A DNA stretch of 64,000 bases from Agapetus fuscipes (GCA_951799405.1 OX637334.1:3658001-3722000); one strand, 5' to 3'; positions 1 through 9,656 are shown, counted from the stretch's first letter. Translations and numbers: made by a program. The notes: generated from the sequence alone by a model not told the origin.

Positions 1-130
1 ATTGTGTTTCACCAAAAGCGAGCTGAAACTTAAACAGCACCTCTATTGAGCGTTGCAGTTTCCAGATATTTACTGGTATTACTTTATGGTTGAGTTGTAC
101 GTACTTGGGGTACAGCACTCAGGCAATCAT
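1..130 (+). repeat. Dispersed repeat I, partial
   Basis: Member of a dispersed family with the core 'cgctatggttgagttt' followed by 'tacttgggg'. Related copies lie near 15.4-15.7, 23.1, 30.75, 32.2, 52.3 and 59.2 kb. Several copies carry an upstream inverted version of the core, so it is probably a short TIR or foldback MITE. The left end is cut by the window edge. Confidence 0.55.
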
Positions 131-283
131 TCGTTAAATCCAGACTAAACGTTCGAATACCTTTCTATTACGTAAAACGTTTTTACAGCTCAAGAAGCAC
201 GTATATATGAAAATTCAAGTCTACAAATTGTATAATCTGTCATTTAATCGATAGAATATTAATAGAGAAAATAAAGAATGTCA

Positions 284-567
284 GGTCGATTGCACAGTTG
301 GTAGAATGCTGGCATTCCATGCCGAGAGCACGGTTTCGCATCCCACCGAGGGTGTCAGAAATTAATTCCTGTTTCAAACTCAAAATAAATTACCGACTGG
401 GTAAACTTAGCCTATACAAGAAATGTGAACTAGTCCCTTGGGGAGCTGGGAAAAAAATCCCCACTTCAACTGAAGTGGTTGGCGTATGGCCGGCCCCCTA
501 CCTGTAAAAATAAAAAGGCTTTGCTCGGAAAAACACGACATTACCTTATAAGTGTGGCTTAGTTACG
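284..567 (+). repeat. SINE-G (tRNA-derived SINE), near full length
   Basis: The tRNA-like head has an A-box-like stretch (ttgcacagttggtagaatg) and a degraded B box (ggtttcgcatcc). The anticodon loop region reads attccat, which is Gly- or Trp-like, so the assignment is uncertain. The body is shared with other SINE-G copies: 'gggagctggg', 'cttcaactgaagtgg', 'ttacctgtaaaaataaa' and the end 'gtagcttagttgcg'. The central 'cttcaactgaag' is a small palindrome. Confidence 0.8.
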
Positions 568-594
568 GAAGATGATAATGGATAAGGTTTGGGA

Positions 595-720
595 TACACA
601 GAAAGAATGAAAAAAAGGAATAACACATGAAAAATGTGATGCATGTGAATAACATGGAAATGCCAGGGTATGAATAAGTGGAAGAAAATTCTGTAGAGGC
701 TCTGGCCACTGGGAACGGTG
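595..720 (+). pseudogene. LINE ORF2 C-terminal end, decayed copy
   Basis: Resembles the tail of the LINE relic immediately downstream: both contain 'aaaaatgtgatg' and end with 'agaggctctggccac'. It is too decayed for an open frame. It looks like an older tandem or separate copy of the same 3' end. Confidence 0.5.
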
Positions 721-1064
721 CCAGCGTTGCAGTTTCAAGACTTTGCTGGGTAGAAAATTCATCTGTTTTTTTCAAAAAAATACTCACTACGGTTCATCCA
801 GCCAAACATAACCAAATGAGTCTGTTAGTAAATAGACTAACAAAGTATGTATACGGAAGTAGTGTGAAAGGAAAAAGAGGTAAAGGACGACCGAGAAAAG
901 TATGGAGTGATCAGATTGTGGAGATTGTGAAAGAGTGGGATGTACAAAGCGAGCGGAAAAGAAGAAAATGCATTAAAAATGTGATGGATATGTATGAATT
1001 GAAAGATGTATGTAAGGATAGGAAAAAATTGAGGCAGCTCTGCAGAGGCTCTGGCCACCTCTAG
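678..1064 (+). pseudogene. Non-LTR retrotransposon ORF2 C-terminus, relic (copy 1)
   Basis: The recognisable part is about 828-1055. The translated C-terminus has RLTKYVYG, a basic GKGRPRKVW box, then KRRKCIKNVM and KEDVCKD-like segments ending in KDRKKLRQL. This is the usual end of a reverse transcriptase polyprotein after the thumb domain, where a GRGRPRxxW box and a terminal DRxxWR are typical of several LINE clades. Close relatives lie at 36356-36545 (minus) and 49437-49640 (plus). No polymerase motifs remain, so it is 5'-truncated. The apparent ATG at 678 lies in the preceding repeat and is not a real start. Confidence 0.75.
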
Positions 1065-1077
1065 CGGAATGGTGACA

Positions 1078-1104
1078 GAGTTACAGTTACAGTTACAGTT
1101 ATAG
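1078..1104 (+). repeat. (TTACAG)n short tandem repeat
   Basis: About four copies of a 6-bp unit directly after the LINE relic. It probably represents the 3' microsatellite tail of that LINE. Confidence 0.7.
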
Positions 1105-1166
1105 TTAGCGACGAAAAAGCATGCGAGGATTTCTTCATTTGAGATTTACTTAAGAACATCACTCAT

Positions 1167-1287
1167 GTCAACGACGTAACCATGTTGAAAGCACCGGTTT
1201 CCATAGATCACCGAAGTTAAGCAACATTGGGCGCGGACAGTATTTGGATGGGTAACCACTCACGTACACCGCGTGTCGTTGGCATCT
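1167..1287 (+). pseudogene. 5S rRNA-derived sequence heading a SINE
   Basis: The roughly 120-bp stretch follows 5S rRNA from end to end. It has a GTCAACGAC start, the box A region 'gatcaccgaagttaagcaac', the box C region 'tatttggatgggtaacc' and the closing 'accgcgtgtcgttggc'. The first and last bases can pair as in the 5S terminal stem. It joins SINE-T directly, with no spacer beyond 'atctt'. That makes it the likely pol III promoter of a 5S-headed SINE rather than a free 5S gene. Mismatches with typical arthropod 5S show it is not a functional rRNA gene. Confidence 0.85.
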
Positions 1288-1592
1288 TGGACCGGTCCGT
1301 AGTCCGTAGTGGCAACACTTCGGACTCGTAAATGGAAGGTTGTGGATTCGGATCCCGGCGGAGCACAAAAATATACCATGTATATTTCGAATGTGCTCTT
1401 CGCTGGGTTGAAAAATTCATAAACCTTTACCAAAGACCGGTCACTGAAAGGTCCATCCAACCTTACAACAACTGGGTCTTGCTTGAGAATTGGCGCTTTC
1501 TACAGCAACGACCAAGCTCGCAGAGGGCTTTTGAGGTGTGATACACACAAAAACACCGCTCACCAATTAAATCATGCTAATATTATTATTAT
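1288..1592 (+). repeat. SINE-T (tRNA-Thr-like SINE), fused to a 5S head
   Basis: The tRNA-like head is 'ggtccgtagtcc...' with the anticodon loop ctcgtaa (CGT, Thr-like) and the B-box-like 'ggattcggatccc'. The body contains 'gctcttcgctgggttgaaaa', 'accaaagaccggtcac' and 'gtcttgcttgagaattgg', and ends 'aataaatcat...' plus an (ATT)n tail. This copy defines the full length of the family. Confidence 0.8.
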
Positions 1593-1917
1593 AACTCATT
1601 AAATGGATTTTCCTGAAATATATTCATTCATTAACAGCGAGTACAATGTGAAATTATGAAAGCAAAGTGAAACATCGTAGAACAAGGGAAAGTATGGAGG
1701 GGGAGAGATATTTGGGCGCCAATATTAGATATTGTTTTGTTAATTTAGTTTACAACTCTCGCGACGACAAACATTTCAACAAGGCGCGACTTGTGAGGAA
1801 ATCATTGTTCGTCATACAATCTCAGTTACAACGAATTATACAGATAGAACCGAGAGCACACGAGTCAACTCAATTCTACATTAATTATACAAAAATAACG
1901 ATAAAAATTGTTCTTCT
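1593..1917. other. No recognised feature
   Basis: AT-rich. The 100-codon open frame running through 1667-1969 ends inside a MITE and has no recognisable domain. I treat it as chance. Confidence 0.5.
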
Positions 1918-2130
1918 TGCAGGGTGGAAGTATCGACGACTGTCGATAGTTCTTATTGTATCCATTTGAAGATAGAACGAAATAAAACATGGGTGTGCCT
2001 GAACAGCTGATTGTTGTTCCATATAAAATGGATCAGCCGTAGATACCTACGCCACCATGTTTTATTTCGTAACAGTTTCAAATAGATACGGCCAGATCGA
2101 TCGACGGTCGTCGAGACTTCTACCTCTGGT
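1918..2130. mobile_element. TIR MITE, family G (copy 1)
   Basis: Terminal inverted repeats: 'ggtggaagtatcgacgac' on the left matches 'gtcgtcgagacttctacc' on the right. An inner pair flanks the middle ('aaataaaacatgg' against 'ccatgttttattt'). A second copy lies at 60253-60438. It is non-coding, about 210 bp. Confidence 0.8.
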
Positions 2131-2550
2131 CTTGATCATGGTCTATTGTGTTTCCCGTTATTTTTATCTTCTACATTTATAAATAGCTTCCTTGGAGCTC
2201 TGTTACCGTCTGAATAAATCTGGATTATTCCCAACTTGGTGTAAAAATACTTCCATTTATACAATTTAGCGACGGCAACACTACGTTCTATTAAGTTTTA
2301 TTAAACCCTTTTCTGCCTATACCATGAAGCTCTTGTCATTTTCCAGAGATGATATCATGCAGAACATCTACACTCAGCTATCTCCATATCTAATTTGGAC
2401 ATCCTAGGTTGCCACTGATCGATTCTCTTCGGCCACCTGAAATAAGTTCTTCCTTAAGGCGATGAGACAGTGATTCGTGTCCATAAATGGAGTCCATGGA
2501 GTTCATTCGCAAGCGCAAGCCAGCTCCGACTTGGATTGATTAAAAAAAAG
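2131..2550. other. No recognised feature
   Basis: No open frame with domain character and no copy of the repeat families in this window. Confidence 0.5.
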
Positions 2551-2765
2551 TTTTGTGGGAAGAATTGCAATTCACCAACCTATTTTTCCTGGCCAATTGT
2601 CTTCATGTGAAAGAAGAAGCTTGTGTGCATGCAATGGCATCTGTTGAACCAGGGTCGAAGTTTTGGTTAATTGGGCTAGACGCAGATTTAAGCCAACGTT
2701 ATTCTGTTCCAAATACGCTAGTCGAACATGCGCTTCTACTCTCTCGGGCGTAAGACTGACTGATC
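2551..2765 (-). repeat. SINE-L (Leu/Ser-tRNA-like SINE), variant
   Basis: Minus-strand copy. The 3' end 'gaattgcaattcaccaacc' and 'ctggcca' are followed by a variant middle (ttgtcttcatgtgaaag) also seen at 56043-56118. The tRNA-like head is in reverse complement at 2680-2760. The apparent open frames here follow the SINE. Confidence 0.75.
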
Positions 2766-3160
2766 CAAAGTGTAGGAAATTAAGCAGAAAAGCGCTTTTG
2801 GATGACATGATTTCCCAGCTACTTCAGGCAAGATATTCTGTATTTGACCCTCGTGCGCTTTTGGAACAAAGTTTACTTAGCTAGGGAGAATTGAGAACAT
2901 TTTTTTTTTTAATTTGAAATCAAACATATTACAATAGAGGTTTTAGCTAGGCTTACATTACGTTTAAATTGACTTTCAGTTGCGTTATTTGCTCTAGGAC
3001 TCAGCTTTAAAATGTCCCGACTCTCCCCGCCCGTCCTTCCTTCCAGCGCTCGTCCCGAAACAAATTTTGACGAAACTTGTCTCTGCAACTTTCACAAACG
3101 CTTTCTGTTCATTATAATTAAATTCATCATGAAAGTTATCTTGGAGGACATGGGCAGCAG
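2766..3160. other. No recognised feature
   Basis: Contains a T-run at about 2900 and moderately C-rich sequence around 3015-3060. No domain or repeat family recognised. Confidence 0.5.
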
Positions 3161-3204
3161 AGGCGGAGGGTTCTCACAGCGCGATTTCTATCGGTTTCCG
3201 GTGC

Positions 3205-3385
3205 CTTCACAATAAATGAGAACCAAGCGTCTCGGGAGTTGGGATGCCCCCGATTCAACTGAAGTGGTTGCCGTAAGGCCGGTCCCCTTACCTGTAAAAA
3301 AAAAAAGTTTCCACTCGCCACATGCGAAACCCTTATGGTATTACGCGGCAAGAAGTTGCACTATATGTGTAGCTTAGTTGCGTTC
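3205..3385 (+). repeat. SINE-G, 3' two thirds
   Basis: Starts inside the body ('gccttcacaataaatgag') and runs to the family end 'gtgtagcttagttgcg'. The tRNA-like head is missing or unrecognisable. Confidence 0.75.
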
Positions 3386-3559
3386 CCTTTGAAAATTTAT
3401 ATTAAAAAAAAGTAGTCAACATGTTTTTAACCAGTTTAAACAGAATTTAAGCTGGGCTTTAGTTAAACATTTAACACTGTGAATTCGGTGAGCCGATATA
3501 AAATCAGGTTAATGTTTTTTTTTTAAATACGGAGCCATCCATATTTTTCAACCAGGTTC

Positions 3560-3855
3560 ATTAGGGCTAAATCCAGGATTCTCCTCCACTCTCTCATGTC
3601 CATCGCCTTTTCTTTCGAGCCACGTATGTCTGCCTTGGCTGCATCTGCATTGACACCGTCCATCCATCGCATTTTTGGCCTTCCCTGTCTCCTTTAGCCA
3701 CAAAGAGTGTCAAGTCTTTAATGATATGAGATTGGTGTCATCATTTCTAATTATATGACCAGCCCACTTTTGTGAAACTGATCGCATCAGGCTTTCTGTA
3801 GATGTCATGGAGCTCTTTATTGTACCGGGTAGCCTGCTGAAAACTCTCATCCTTC
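3560..3855 (-). pseudogene. Non-LTR retrotransposon ORF2 C-terminus, relic
   Basis: Two frames on the minus strand give one continuous C-terminal reverse transcriptase end. About 3725-3800 encodes KWAGHIIRNDD, and 3567-3693 encodes RQGRPKMRWMDGVNAD... ending in DMREWRRIL. A WAGH box, a GRPxxRWxD box and a terminal WRR are typical of LINE C-termini. A frameshift or stop near 3700 separates the parts. It is 5'-truncated. It differs from the 678-1064 family. Confidence 0.75.
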
Positions 3856-4139
3856 GCCCCTGTTAGGCACCCCCCCCCCTGCATAGCCTCTCGGCGTGTC
3901 AAATTGATTTATTCGGGTTAAATAAACAGTTTGCACGATTAATCACGAGGGCAATGCTACACGCATAAGTAATCACTATTATATGGTGATGATTTATGTG
4001 CGAAACTTCGGAGATAATTTCAATGTTTTTTTTAGTTGGACTGTTTATTGGAGTCCTGAAATTCCCGAAGGATGTTATGTATCAAGCATTGAATTAGTAT
4101 ATCTTACGTAATTCTACTGGGATATTTATTAAAGCATGC

Positions 4140-5451
4140 AGTAAGGATAGTGAGGAAGAATAGTGAAAAGAACAGTTGATGCCTTGGGGAGTGGTGGTTA
4201 TGTGGGGGAAGTCTGTGCGGTTACTGGAGTAAGGAGACAAGCATTAAATACGCCTTACTTCACGGTGGGATATCCATTACAACTTGAAGTAAGGATAGTA
4301 AGGAAGGATAGTGAGAAGAACAGTTGATGCCTTGGGGAGTGTTGGTGATGTGGAGGAGGTCTGTGCGGTTACTGGAGTAAGGAGACAAACATTAAATATG
4401 CCTTACTTCACGGTGCGATATCTATTAAAGGATATTATAAGGATAGTGAGAAGAACAGTTGATGCCTTGGGGAGTGTTGGTGATGTAAAGGGGTCTGTGC
4501 GGTTACTGGAGTAAGGAGACAAGAATTAAATATGCCTTACTTCACGGTGTGATATCTATTTAACGATATATTAGTAAGAATAGTGAGAAGAACAGTTGAT
4601 GCCTTAGGGAGTGTTGGTGATGTGGAGGAGGTCTGTGCGGTTACTGGAGTAAGGAGACAAGCATTAAATATGCGTTCCTTTACGGTGGGATATCTATTTA
4701 ACGATATATTAGTAAGGATAGTAAGGAACGATAGTGAGAAGAACAGTTGTTGCCTTGGGGAGTGGTGGAGATGTGGAGGAGGTCTGTGCGGTTACTGCAG
4801 GAAAGAGACAAGCATTAAATATGCCTTACTTCACGGTGCGATATCTATTTAACGATATATTAGTAAGAATGGTGAGAAGAACAGTTGATGCCTTAGGGAG
4901 TGTTGGTGATGTGGAGGAGGTCTGTGCGGTTACTGGAGTAAGGAGACAAGCATTAAATATGCGTTCCTTTACGGTGGGATATCTATTTAACGATATATTA
5001 GTAAGGATAGTAAGGAACGATAGTGAGAAGAACAGTTGTTGCCTTGGGGAGTGGTGGAGATGTGGAGGAGGTCTGTGCGGTTACTGCAGGAAAGAGACAA
5101 GCATTAAATATGCCTTACTTCACGGTGCGATATCTATTTAACGATATATTAGTAAGAATGGTGAGAAGAACAGTTGATGCCTTAGGGAGTGTTGGTGATG
5201 TGGAGGAGGTCTGTGCGGTTACTGGAGTAAGGAGACAAGCTTTAAATATGCCTTACTTCACGGTGCGATATCTATTAAAGGATATTATAAGGATAGTGAG
5301 AAGAACAGTTGATGCCTTGGGGAGTGTTGGTGATGTGGAGGTCTATGCGGTTACTGAAGTAAGGAGACAACCATTAAATATGCGTTACTTTACGGTGGGA
5401 TATCTATTTAAGGCTGTGTGCATGAGGATAGTAGACAGCGACAGTAGTTAG
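4140..5451 (+). repeat. Satellite array, about 137-bp unit, nine copies
   Basis: Nine tandem units, each with 'agaacagttgatgcctt' and 'gtctgtgcggttactg'. Spacing between units is 134-137 bp, or 149-152 bp where an extra 'aggatagtaaggaacga' is present. A two-unit block of 289 bp (about 4583-4871) is repeated almost exactly at 4872-5160, so there is higher-order structure. Open frames of 67-142 codons cross the array, but neither 137 nor 289 is a multiple of 3, so the frame shifts between units. Not coding. Confidence 0.9.
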
Positions 5452-5524
5452 TAAGCAAAAATAAAATTGTGTCAAATAATACAAAATAAACTGACGTCGC
5501 CCTCAACTGTCTTCTTCTTGTAAA

Positions 5525-5645
5525 TGTTTTGTATACGTTAGTGCCGTAACTCCCGTCTCCTGTGAGCTGGACTGCCAGCTGTCACGCCATCTCTTAGGAG
5601 ATCTTCTTCTGGCTGGGTTACCTTGAAGAGTGACTCGTTGAATCC
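5525..5645 (-). pseudogene. Probable LINE ORF2 C-terminal relic
   Basis: The minus strand encodes NPARRRSPKRWRDSWQ, which resembles the basic GRPxxRWxD box at the C-terminus of LINE reverse transcriptases. Short and without other motifs. A chance match cannot be excluded. Confidence 0.4.
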
Positions 5646-5797
5646 TATCATCGTGCTTTTACCCAACCACACGAATTACTTTCTAACTATCTCTTACATA
5701 ATTAAAAGCTATAAACTTGAGAGTTGTTCCTTTATATTCCACTTTTTTGTGGATTCAAAACGTTAATAGACACATTTAACAACAAATTGCCACGAAA

Positions 5798-6027
5798 GTA
5801 TCGGTGTTATGGCTGAGGGAGTCAAGTGACTGATTTTTCTAGGGTATTTGGAATAGAATGACGTTGGTTTGATCCTCGCTTGGGTCATTTGACCGAAACT
5901 TTGATCCTGGTTCAACAAATGGCACTGCGTAATTATTAATTCATTAAAAATATACAATAATTAATTATGTATTGATGATATTAATACCTGTTTCTGGCCA
6001 AGCAGAATAGAATGGTGAATTGCGTTC
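5798..6027 (+). repeat. SINE-L, near full length
   Basis: The head 'tcggtgttatggctgag' has a Leu/Ser-type A box, with 'ggtttgatcctc' at the B box. After the head comes an AT-rich imperfect palindrome ('taattattaattcatt' against 'aattaattatgtattgatga'). The 3' end is 'ctgtttctggccaagcagaatag'. An RA copy abuts its 3' end. Confidence 0.8.
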
Positions 6028-6142
6028 CCTGCAACCCTGCAACTTTTGTCGACCTTCCCTGACACAGGGGTGACATTGCCAAAGTGAACATTTTTTACAG
6101 TATGGGTGGTCAGTCTCATACCAACCTATAAGTCAAAGAAAA
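6028..6142 (-). repeat. RA fragment, 5' half
   Basis: Contains RA landmarks 'cctgacacaggggtgacattg', 'gggtggtcag' and 'accaacctataagtcaaag' in reverse complement. It is cut off where it meets SINE-L. Confidence 0.8.
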
Positions 6143-6234
6143 TAAGCGTTCCTCTCCACAAATCTATTTTTTTTAATTAAAAAAAAAAACAGAAATTACG
6201 CCCAAGCAATTGATTTCGTATAATGATCTGATTT

Positions 6235-6365
6235 TCTACTTATCACCTAATAGTTATCACTTGCCACTAACCACTAACGATTAACCACTTACCACGTCAT
6301 ATCATCTCACAACTTAGTACTAACCACTTGCAACTTTCCACCTGTACTAAATACTAACTAACTCT
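6235..6365. repeat. Degenerate (ccacttaccact)-like tandem repeat
   Basis: Imperfect tandem units of 'ccactaaccactaacga' type, related to the longer array at 41205-41720. Confidence 0.55.
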
Positions 6366-6429
6366 ACTGTCTCCTGTTGTCCAGGCTATTAAGCTGGCAG
6401 TTACTCGGGCCACTTACTCGGTACATGTT

Positions 6430-6630
6430 TTATTCAAGTATTCATCATTGAAATAGATTTAGATAAGGGGCGGTGGGAGTGTCGCCGTCTCCCTCTAGCC
6501 TCCCACTCCTGCATAGCGCCGTCCTTCTCTGGCTGCCTCCTTAGGGGGGGTGGGGGTTGTATTGTGTATGCGTGATCATGCGCAGTGCTTGCCACTTCTG
6601 ACAGGGATGCGAGATTAAGAGATTTGCATG
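6430..6630. other. GC-rich patch, unknown
   Basis: A GC-rich stretch in AT-rich surroundings, with C-runs and G-runs ('ggggggg tgggggttg'). The 69-codon minus-strand frame has no domain I recognise. Confidence 0.3.
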
Positions 6631-6789
6631 ATTTGCATCCCAAAACCCCTTTTCAATATTGACCATAATGATTGCATTTTTTTTTACGATAATTTATGAT
6701 CTCCTTTCCTTTAGGAATTTGATAGTCATGCCGCCATCACTTAGGAAGAAATCTTTCTTACAAAAATAACCACTTTTATTTTTATTTTT

Positions 6790-6885
6790 TTAAATAAATT
6801 TGTGAAGAGGAATGTAATTCACCAAACTATTCTGCCTGGCCAGAAACAGGTATTAATATCATCAATTAATAATTCTTTTTTTTAG
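6790..6885 (-). repeat. SINE-L, 3' part, interrupted by a hairpin element
   Basis: 'gtgaagaggaatgtaattc' to 'aggtattaatatcatcaatt'. The same SINE resumes at 7137, so the element at about 6886-7136 was inserted into its AT-rich middle. Confidence 0.8.
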
Positions 6886-6913
6886 TGTTGATCTGTTAAC
6901 ACAGTGAAAGTCC

Positions 6914-7136
6914 ATTTTTATAAATATTTAAAAATATAAATGGTAAAACAGTGTTTTAATTCACTTTATTCTTTAATTTTTTGCTCGAATATTTTCGCCT
7001 AATGAGGCATCTTCAAGAGCAGAATGGTTACAAATATATTTTTATAAAATAATTTTCAAAACCAAGAGCAAAAAATAAAAGAATAAAGTGAATTAAAACA
7101 ATGTTTTACCATTTATATTTTTAAATATTTATAATT
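6914..7136. mobile_element. Foldback element with hammerhead-like core (in SINE-L)
   Basis: Inverted arms of about 75 bp: 'ttaaaaatataaatggtaaa' is matched by 'tttaccatttatatttttaa', and 'gaataaagtgaattaaaac' by its complement. The centre carries a hammerhead-like sequence on the minus strand. No protein is encoded. The arrangement is like inverted terminal repeats of Penelope-like elements. Confidence 0.7.
6983..7020 (-). ncRNA. Hammerhead-like ribozyme motif, degenerate
   Basis: The minus strand reads UUGAAGA, then UGCC-loop-AGGC, then GAAAAU. This matches the hammerhead plan CUGANGA - stem II - GAAA, except that the first core C is U. Activity is doubtful. Confidence 0.45.
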
Positions 7137-7312
7137 ATTAATTCATTTTTGTTTTTTTAATGAATTATTAATTAATAATTACGCAATAACATCTATTGAA
7201 CCAGGGTCAAAGTTATGGTCAAATGACCCAAGCAGGGATCGACCCAACGTTATTTTATTCAAAATACGCTAGAATGATCAGCCCACTTGGCCCCCTCGGC
7301 CATAACACCGAC
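7137..7312 (-). repeat. SINE-L, 5' part (tRNA-like head)
   Basis: Continuation of the interrupted copy. It runs through 'gaaccagggtcaaagttatgg' and the B-box complement 'gggatcgaccc' to the end 'cggccataacaccgac'. Confidence 0.8.
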
Positions 7313-7317
7313 ATACT

Positions 7318-7490
7318 TTCTTGACTTACAATATTTTTGTATGAAGCTGATCACCCCACTGTGAAATTTAGGTCATTTTTAGCTATATAACCCCTGTTTC
7401 AGGGAATAGCGGCAAGAGTTTCAGGTCTTATGTTTATTTGAGGTTTAGAAATGCCTGATTGTGAGAACGTATGAATGAAAGGAAATATAA
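7318..7490 (+). repeat. RA, degenerate
   Basis: Recognisable 'cttgactta', 'gctgatcaccccactgt', 'cccctgtttcaggga' and 'gcaagagtttcagg', then decays. It follows SINE-L directly. Confidence 0.6.
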
Positions 7491-7611
7491 TGTTGCATGT
7501 GTGTATTTACTGGCCTATGGAATTCCAAATCGCTCAATCAATTTTCCAAAATTTTTCCTTAAATGGTTCCTGTGAAGTTCCATGTCGATCCCGTTGCAAA
7601 CAAATGAAATA

Positions 7612-7680
7612 GACTTATTTATCATTAGTTGATGAGGCATTCACTTTGTAATCTTTCATTTTTAGTATTTTAGAAATATA
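7612..7680 (+). repeat. Fragment shared with the 48.2 kb hairpin element
   Basis: 'agttgatgaggcattcact' plus 'ttgtaatctttcat' nearly matches 48187-48228, which flanks the foldback element there. Possibly a terminal piece of the same retroelement. Confidence 0.45.
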
Positions 7681-7944
7681 CTTAATTTGCGTTCCCACAT
7701 GCAAAGTAACGTAAAAATTATATAATGAGTTTTTTCAAAGAAAAATAATAAAATAGTAATTTTAAAATGTATTTCCCTCTTACTTATGCCCGCTCCTGAT
7801 TGAGTACATTATATTATATATCTGCAAGTAAGATTTAAGATGAAACGTATATATTTGTAAAAAATATTTTGATTCCCTGGGTACAGGAGAAAACAGGGCA
7901 AAATTTTGAGGCTCTATATTCAAAAAACGACAAAAAAAAACTCA

Positions 7945-8155
7945 CCCCTGTTTCTAGAGCAACGTGTCCGGGGTGTTGTGTGAGCGAGACGGAGAGATGG
8001 AAGGCTCCAGCGCGCTAGAGCGAGAAGCAAATAGGAGAAGAAGAAGAGTACAGCCTCTCTGTCCGTCCAGCCGAGGATTACTGATTAGTATTGCACCGGC
8101 ATCCGAGGGGGAAGGACGTCGCGGCGCTCGGAAACTAGTACAACGGAAACAGTCA
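7945..8155 (+). other. GC-rich island after a splice-acceptor-like site
   Basis: A CpG-containing stretch (for example 'gaaggacgtcgcggcgctcgg') follows 'cccctgtttctag'. The 74-codon frame has no domain I know. It could be an untranslated exon or promoter region. A candidate donor 'agggtgagtaat' occurs at about 8647. Speculative. Confidence 0.25.
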
Positions 8156-8159
8156 AATA

Positions 8160-8730
8160 CAAACGAATTTCAATCAATTTTTACGTGAATATCAATTAAA
8201 AATCCATAAAATAATCATTATTTAATAAATTCAACTGATTTTCATTGTTTTCTTTGTGTTTTTGGAAGTTTTTCGGTTGTGTTTTTCTTGTGACGTTTTC
8301 AGAAACATGTGTCTTGTTTGTATGTACATTGTGGGCAGTGCATAGTACTATTGGGTGGGAAATTTGTACGTTTGAGTGCATTGGCCGGTCTAAGTTTTCA
8401 ATGAATGGAACATTTTAAATAATGCGTTGACAGCGAATTTACTCGACTGTCGCAGTATTATAATATCGACGTAATAATCGGGTGATATTTTTGTTATTGC
8501 TTATGGGTTTGTTTTCGTCTGATTTGAATGAAGTTTTTGAAAATTGTTATTCAATAATAAAATGCATTTGTACTATAATATGACTTGAATTAAAAGGGAA
8601 TTTGGAACTTTGCAGTTTTTGTGGACGAGGCAAGGAACATTTTAAAAGGGTGAGTAATATGCAAAAAAAAACGTAATTAATATAAGTAGATTCTAAGTTT
8701 TTTTTTTATTATCAGTATTTTTAATTATTT
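8160..8730. other. No recognised feature
   Basis: AT-rich, no repeat family found. Contains the donor-like 'gggtgagtaatatg' at about 8649. Confidence 0.5.
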
Positions 8731-8734
8731 TGTT

Positions 8735-8975
8735 AAGAACAATGCAATCCACGTAAATTTTGTGCTTGGCCATAAACGGGTTTTAACATTTTTTTAATTT
8801 CATTATTTTAATTATTTTAATGAACCATTATTTAATCACTCAATTACATTTACTCGTAATTGAAAAGTCAAAAGTCAAAGTTGTCGTCAACAGGCTTAAC
8901 GGGAATCTAACCGACGCTGTTTTATTTCAAACGCGCTTAGGCAAGACTACTGACTTAACCCGTTCGACCAAAGTT
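8735..8975 (-). repeat. SINE-L, old degenerate copy
   Basis: Shows 'gaacaatgcaatccac', 'ttggccataaacgggtttta', 'caaagttgtcgtcaa' and 'tctaaccgacgctgtttta'. The head is strongly diverged. Confidence 0.6.
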
Positions 8976-9565
8976 TCGACAGTCAAATAAAAAAAGTGTT
9001 TTTAAAGAGTTTTCTCTGTATGTCAAAACAACTGTTTCAGCAAAAATTCTAAGCGGACAAACGATGTGATTTTGGTCCATAGCAACCAATAAAAAAATAC
9101 TATTTTGTCTTGTACCTAGTAACCCGGCCGAGACACGCAACAATTTTGTTGTTATTTTTTTTTTTCCAGGGACATTACTGTTCAACTCGCCTCCCTTTGA
9201 CCAACTTTGCTTTTATTATATTTTGTCCTTTTCATGTTTTTGTTACGTTTTGAAGTGTTTATTTTTAGCGATTATTTTCTCCTTGGATATATTTACAATA
9301 GGTACTTTTTCAATTTACTAAAAAAATCACTTAAAAAAACACAAAAAAAAATTATAAACGCGAAAATATTTCAGTTTTTTACATTTACGATGAATATTTT
9401 TAATCTACCGTTGTCGAGGAATGTGCCGATTTCGCTCAATAAATTTCCTGTTGACGTTTATTTTTTACTTTTCAGGAATATTTTGTGTCAATAGTTTGCC
9501 TTACGTATTAACACAGGTAAAAAAAACGTAAGTTTCTAAGAATAATCTATTAGAATAATGTATCT
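8976..9565. other. No recognised feature
   Basis: AT-rich. The 95-codon frame at 9207 is low-complexity, rich in F, L, K and Y, and has no recognisable family. Confidence 0.5.
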
Positions 9566-9656
9566 TGGGGACCTCTGTTTTTGTGTGTATCACACCTCAA
9601 GACCACTCTCCTTGGTCGTGGCTGTAGAGAGCGCCAATTACACAAGCCAGACAACT
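9566..9656 (-). repeat. SINE-T, 3' part, split by RA
   Basis: 'gtttttgtgtgtatcacacc' to 'gagcgccaatt'. The rest of the same SINE appears at 9935-10085, after an inserted RA. Confidence 0.7.

Noticed and set aside
284..360. Genuine tRNA genes in the SINE-G, SINE-T and SINE-L heads
   Set aside because: The acceptor stems do not close, the B boxes are often degraded, and each head runs into a shared SINE body.
1167..1287. Functional 5S rRNA gene
   Set aside because: Several differences in conserved positions and direct fusion to SINE-T with no T-run terminator at its end show it is a SINE head or pseudogene.
4311..5451. Open frames of 67-142 codons with similar peptides, looking like a repeat protein
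   Set aside because: They follow a tandem satellite whose unit lengths (about 137 and 289 bp) are not multiples of 3, so no single frame is kept. There is no start context and no domain.
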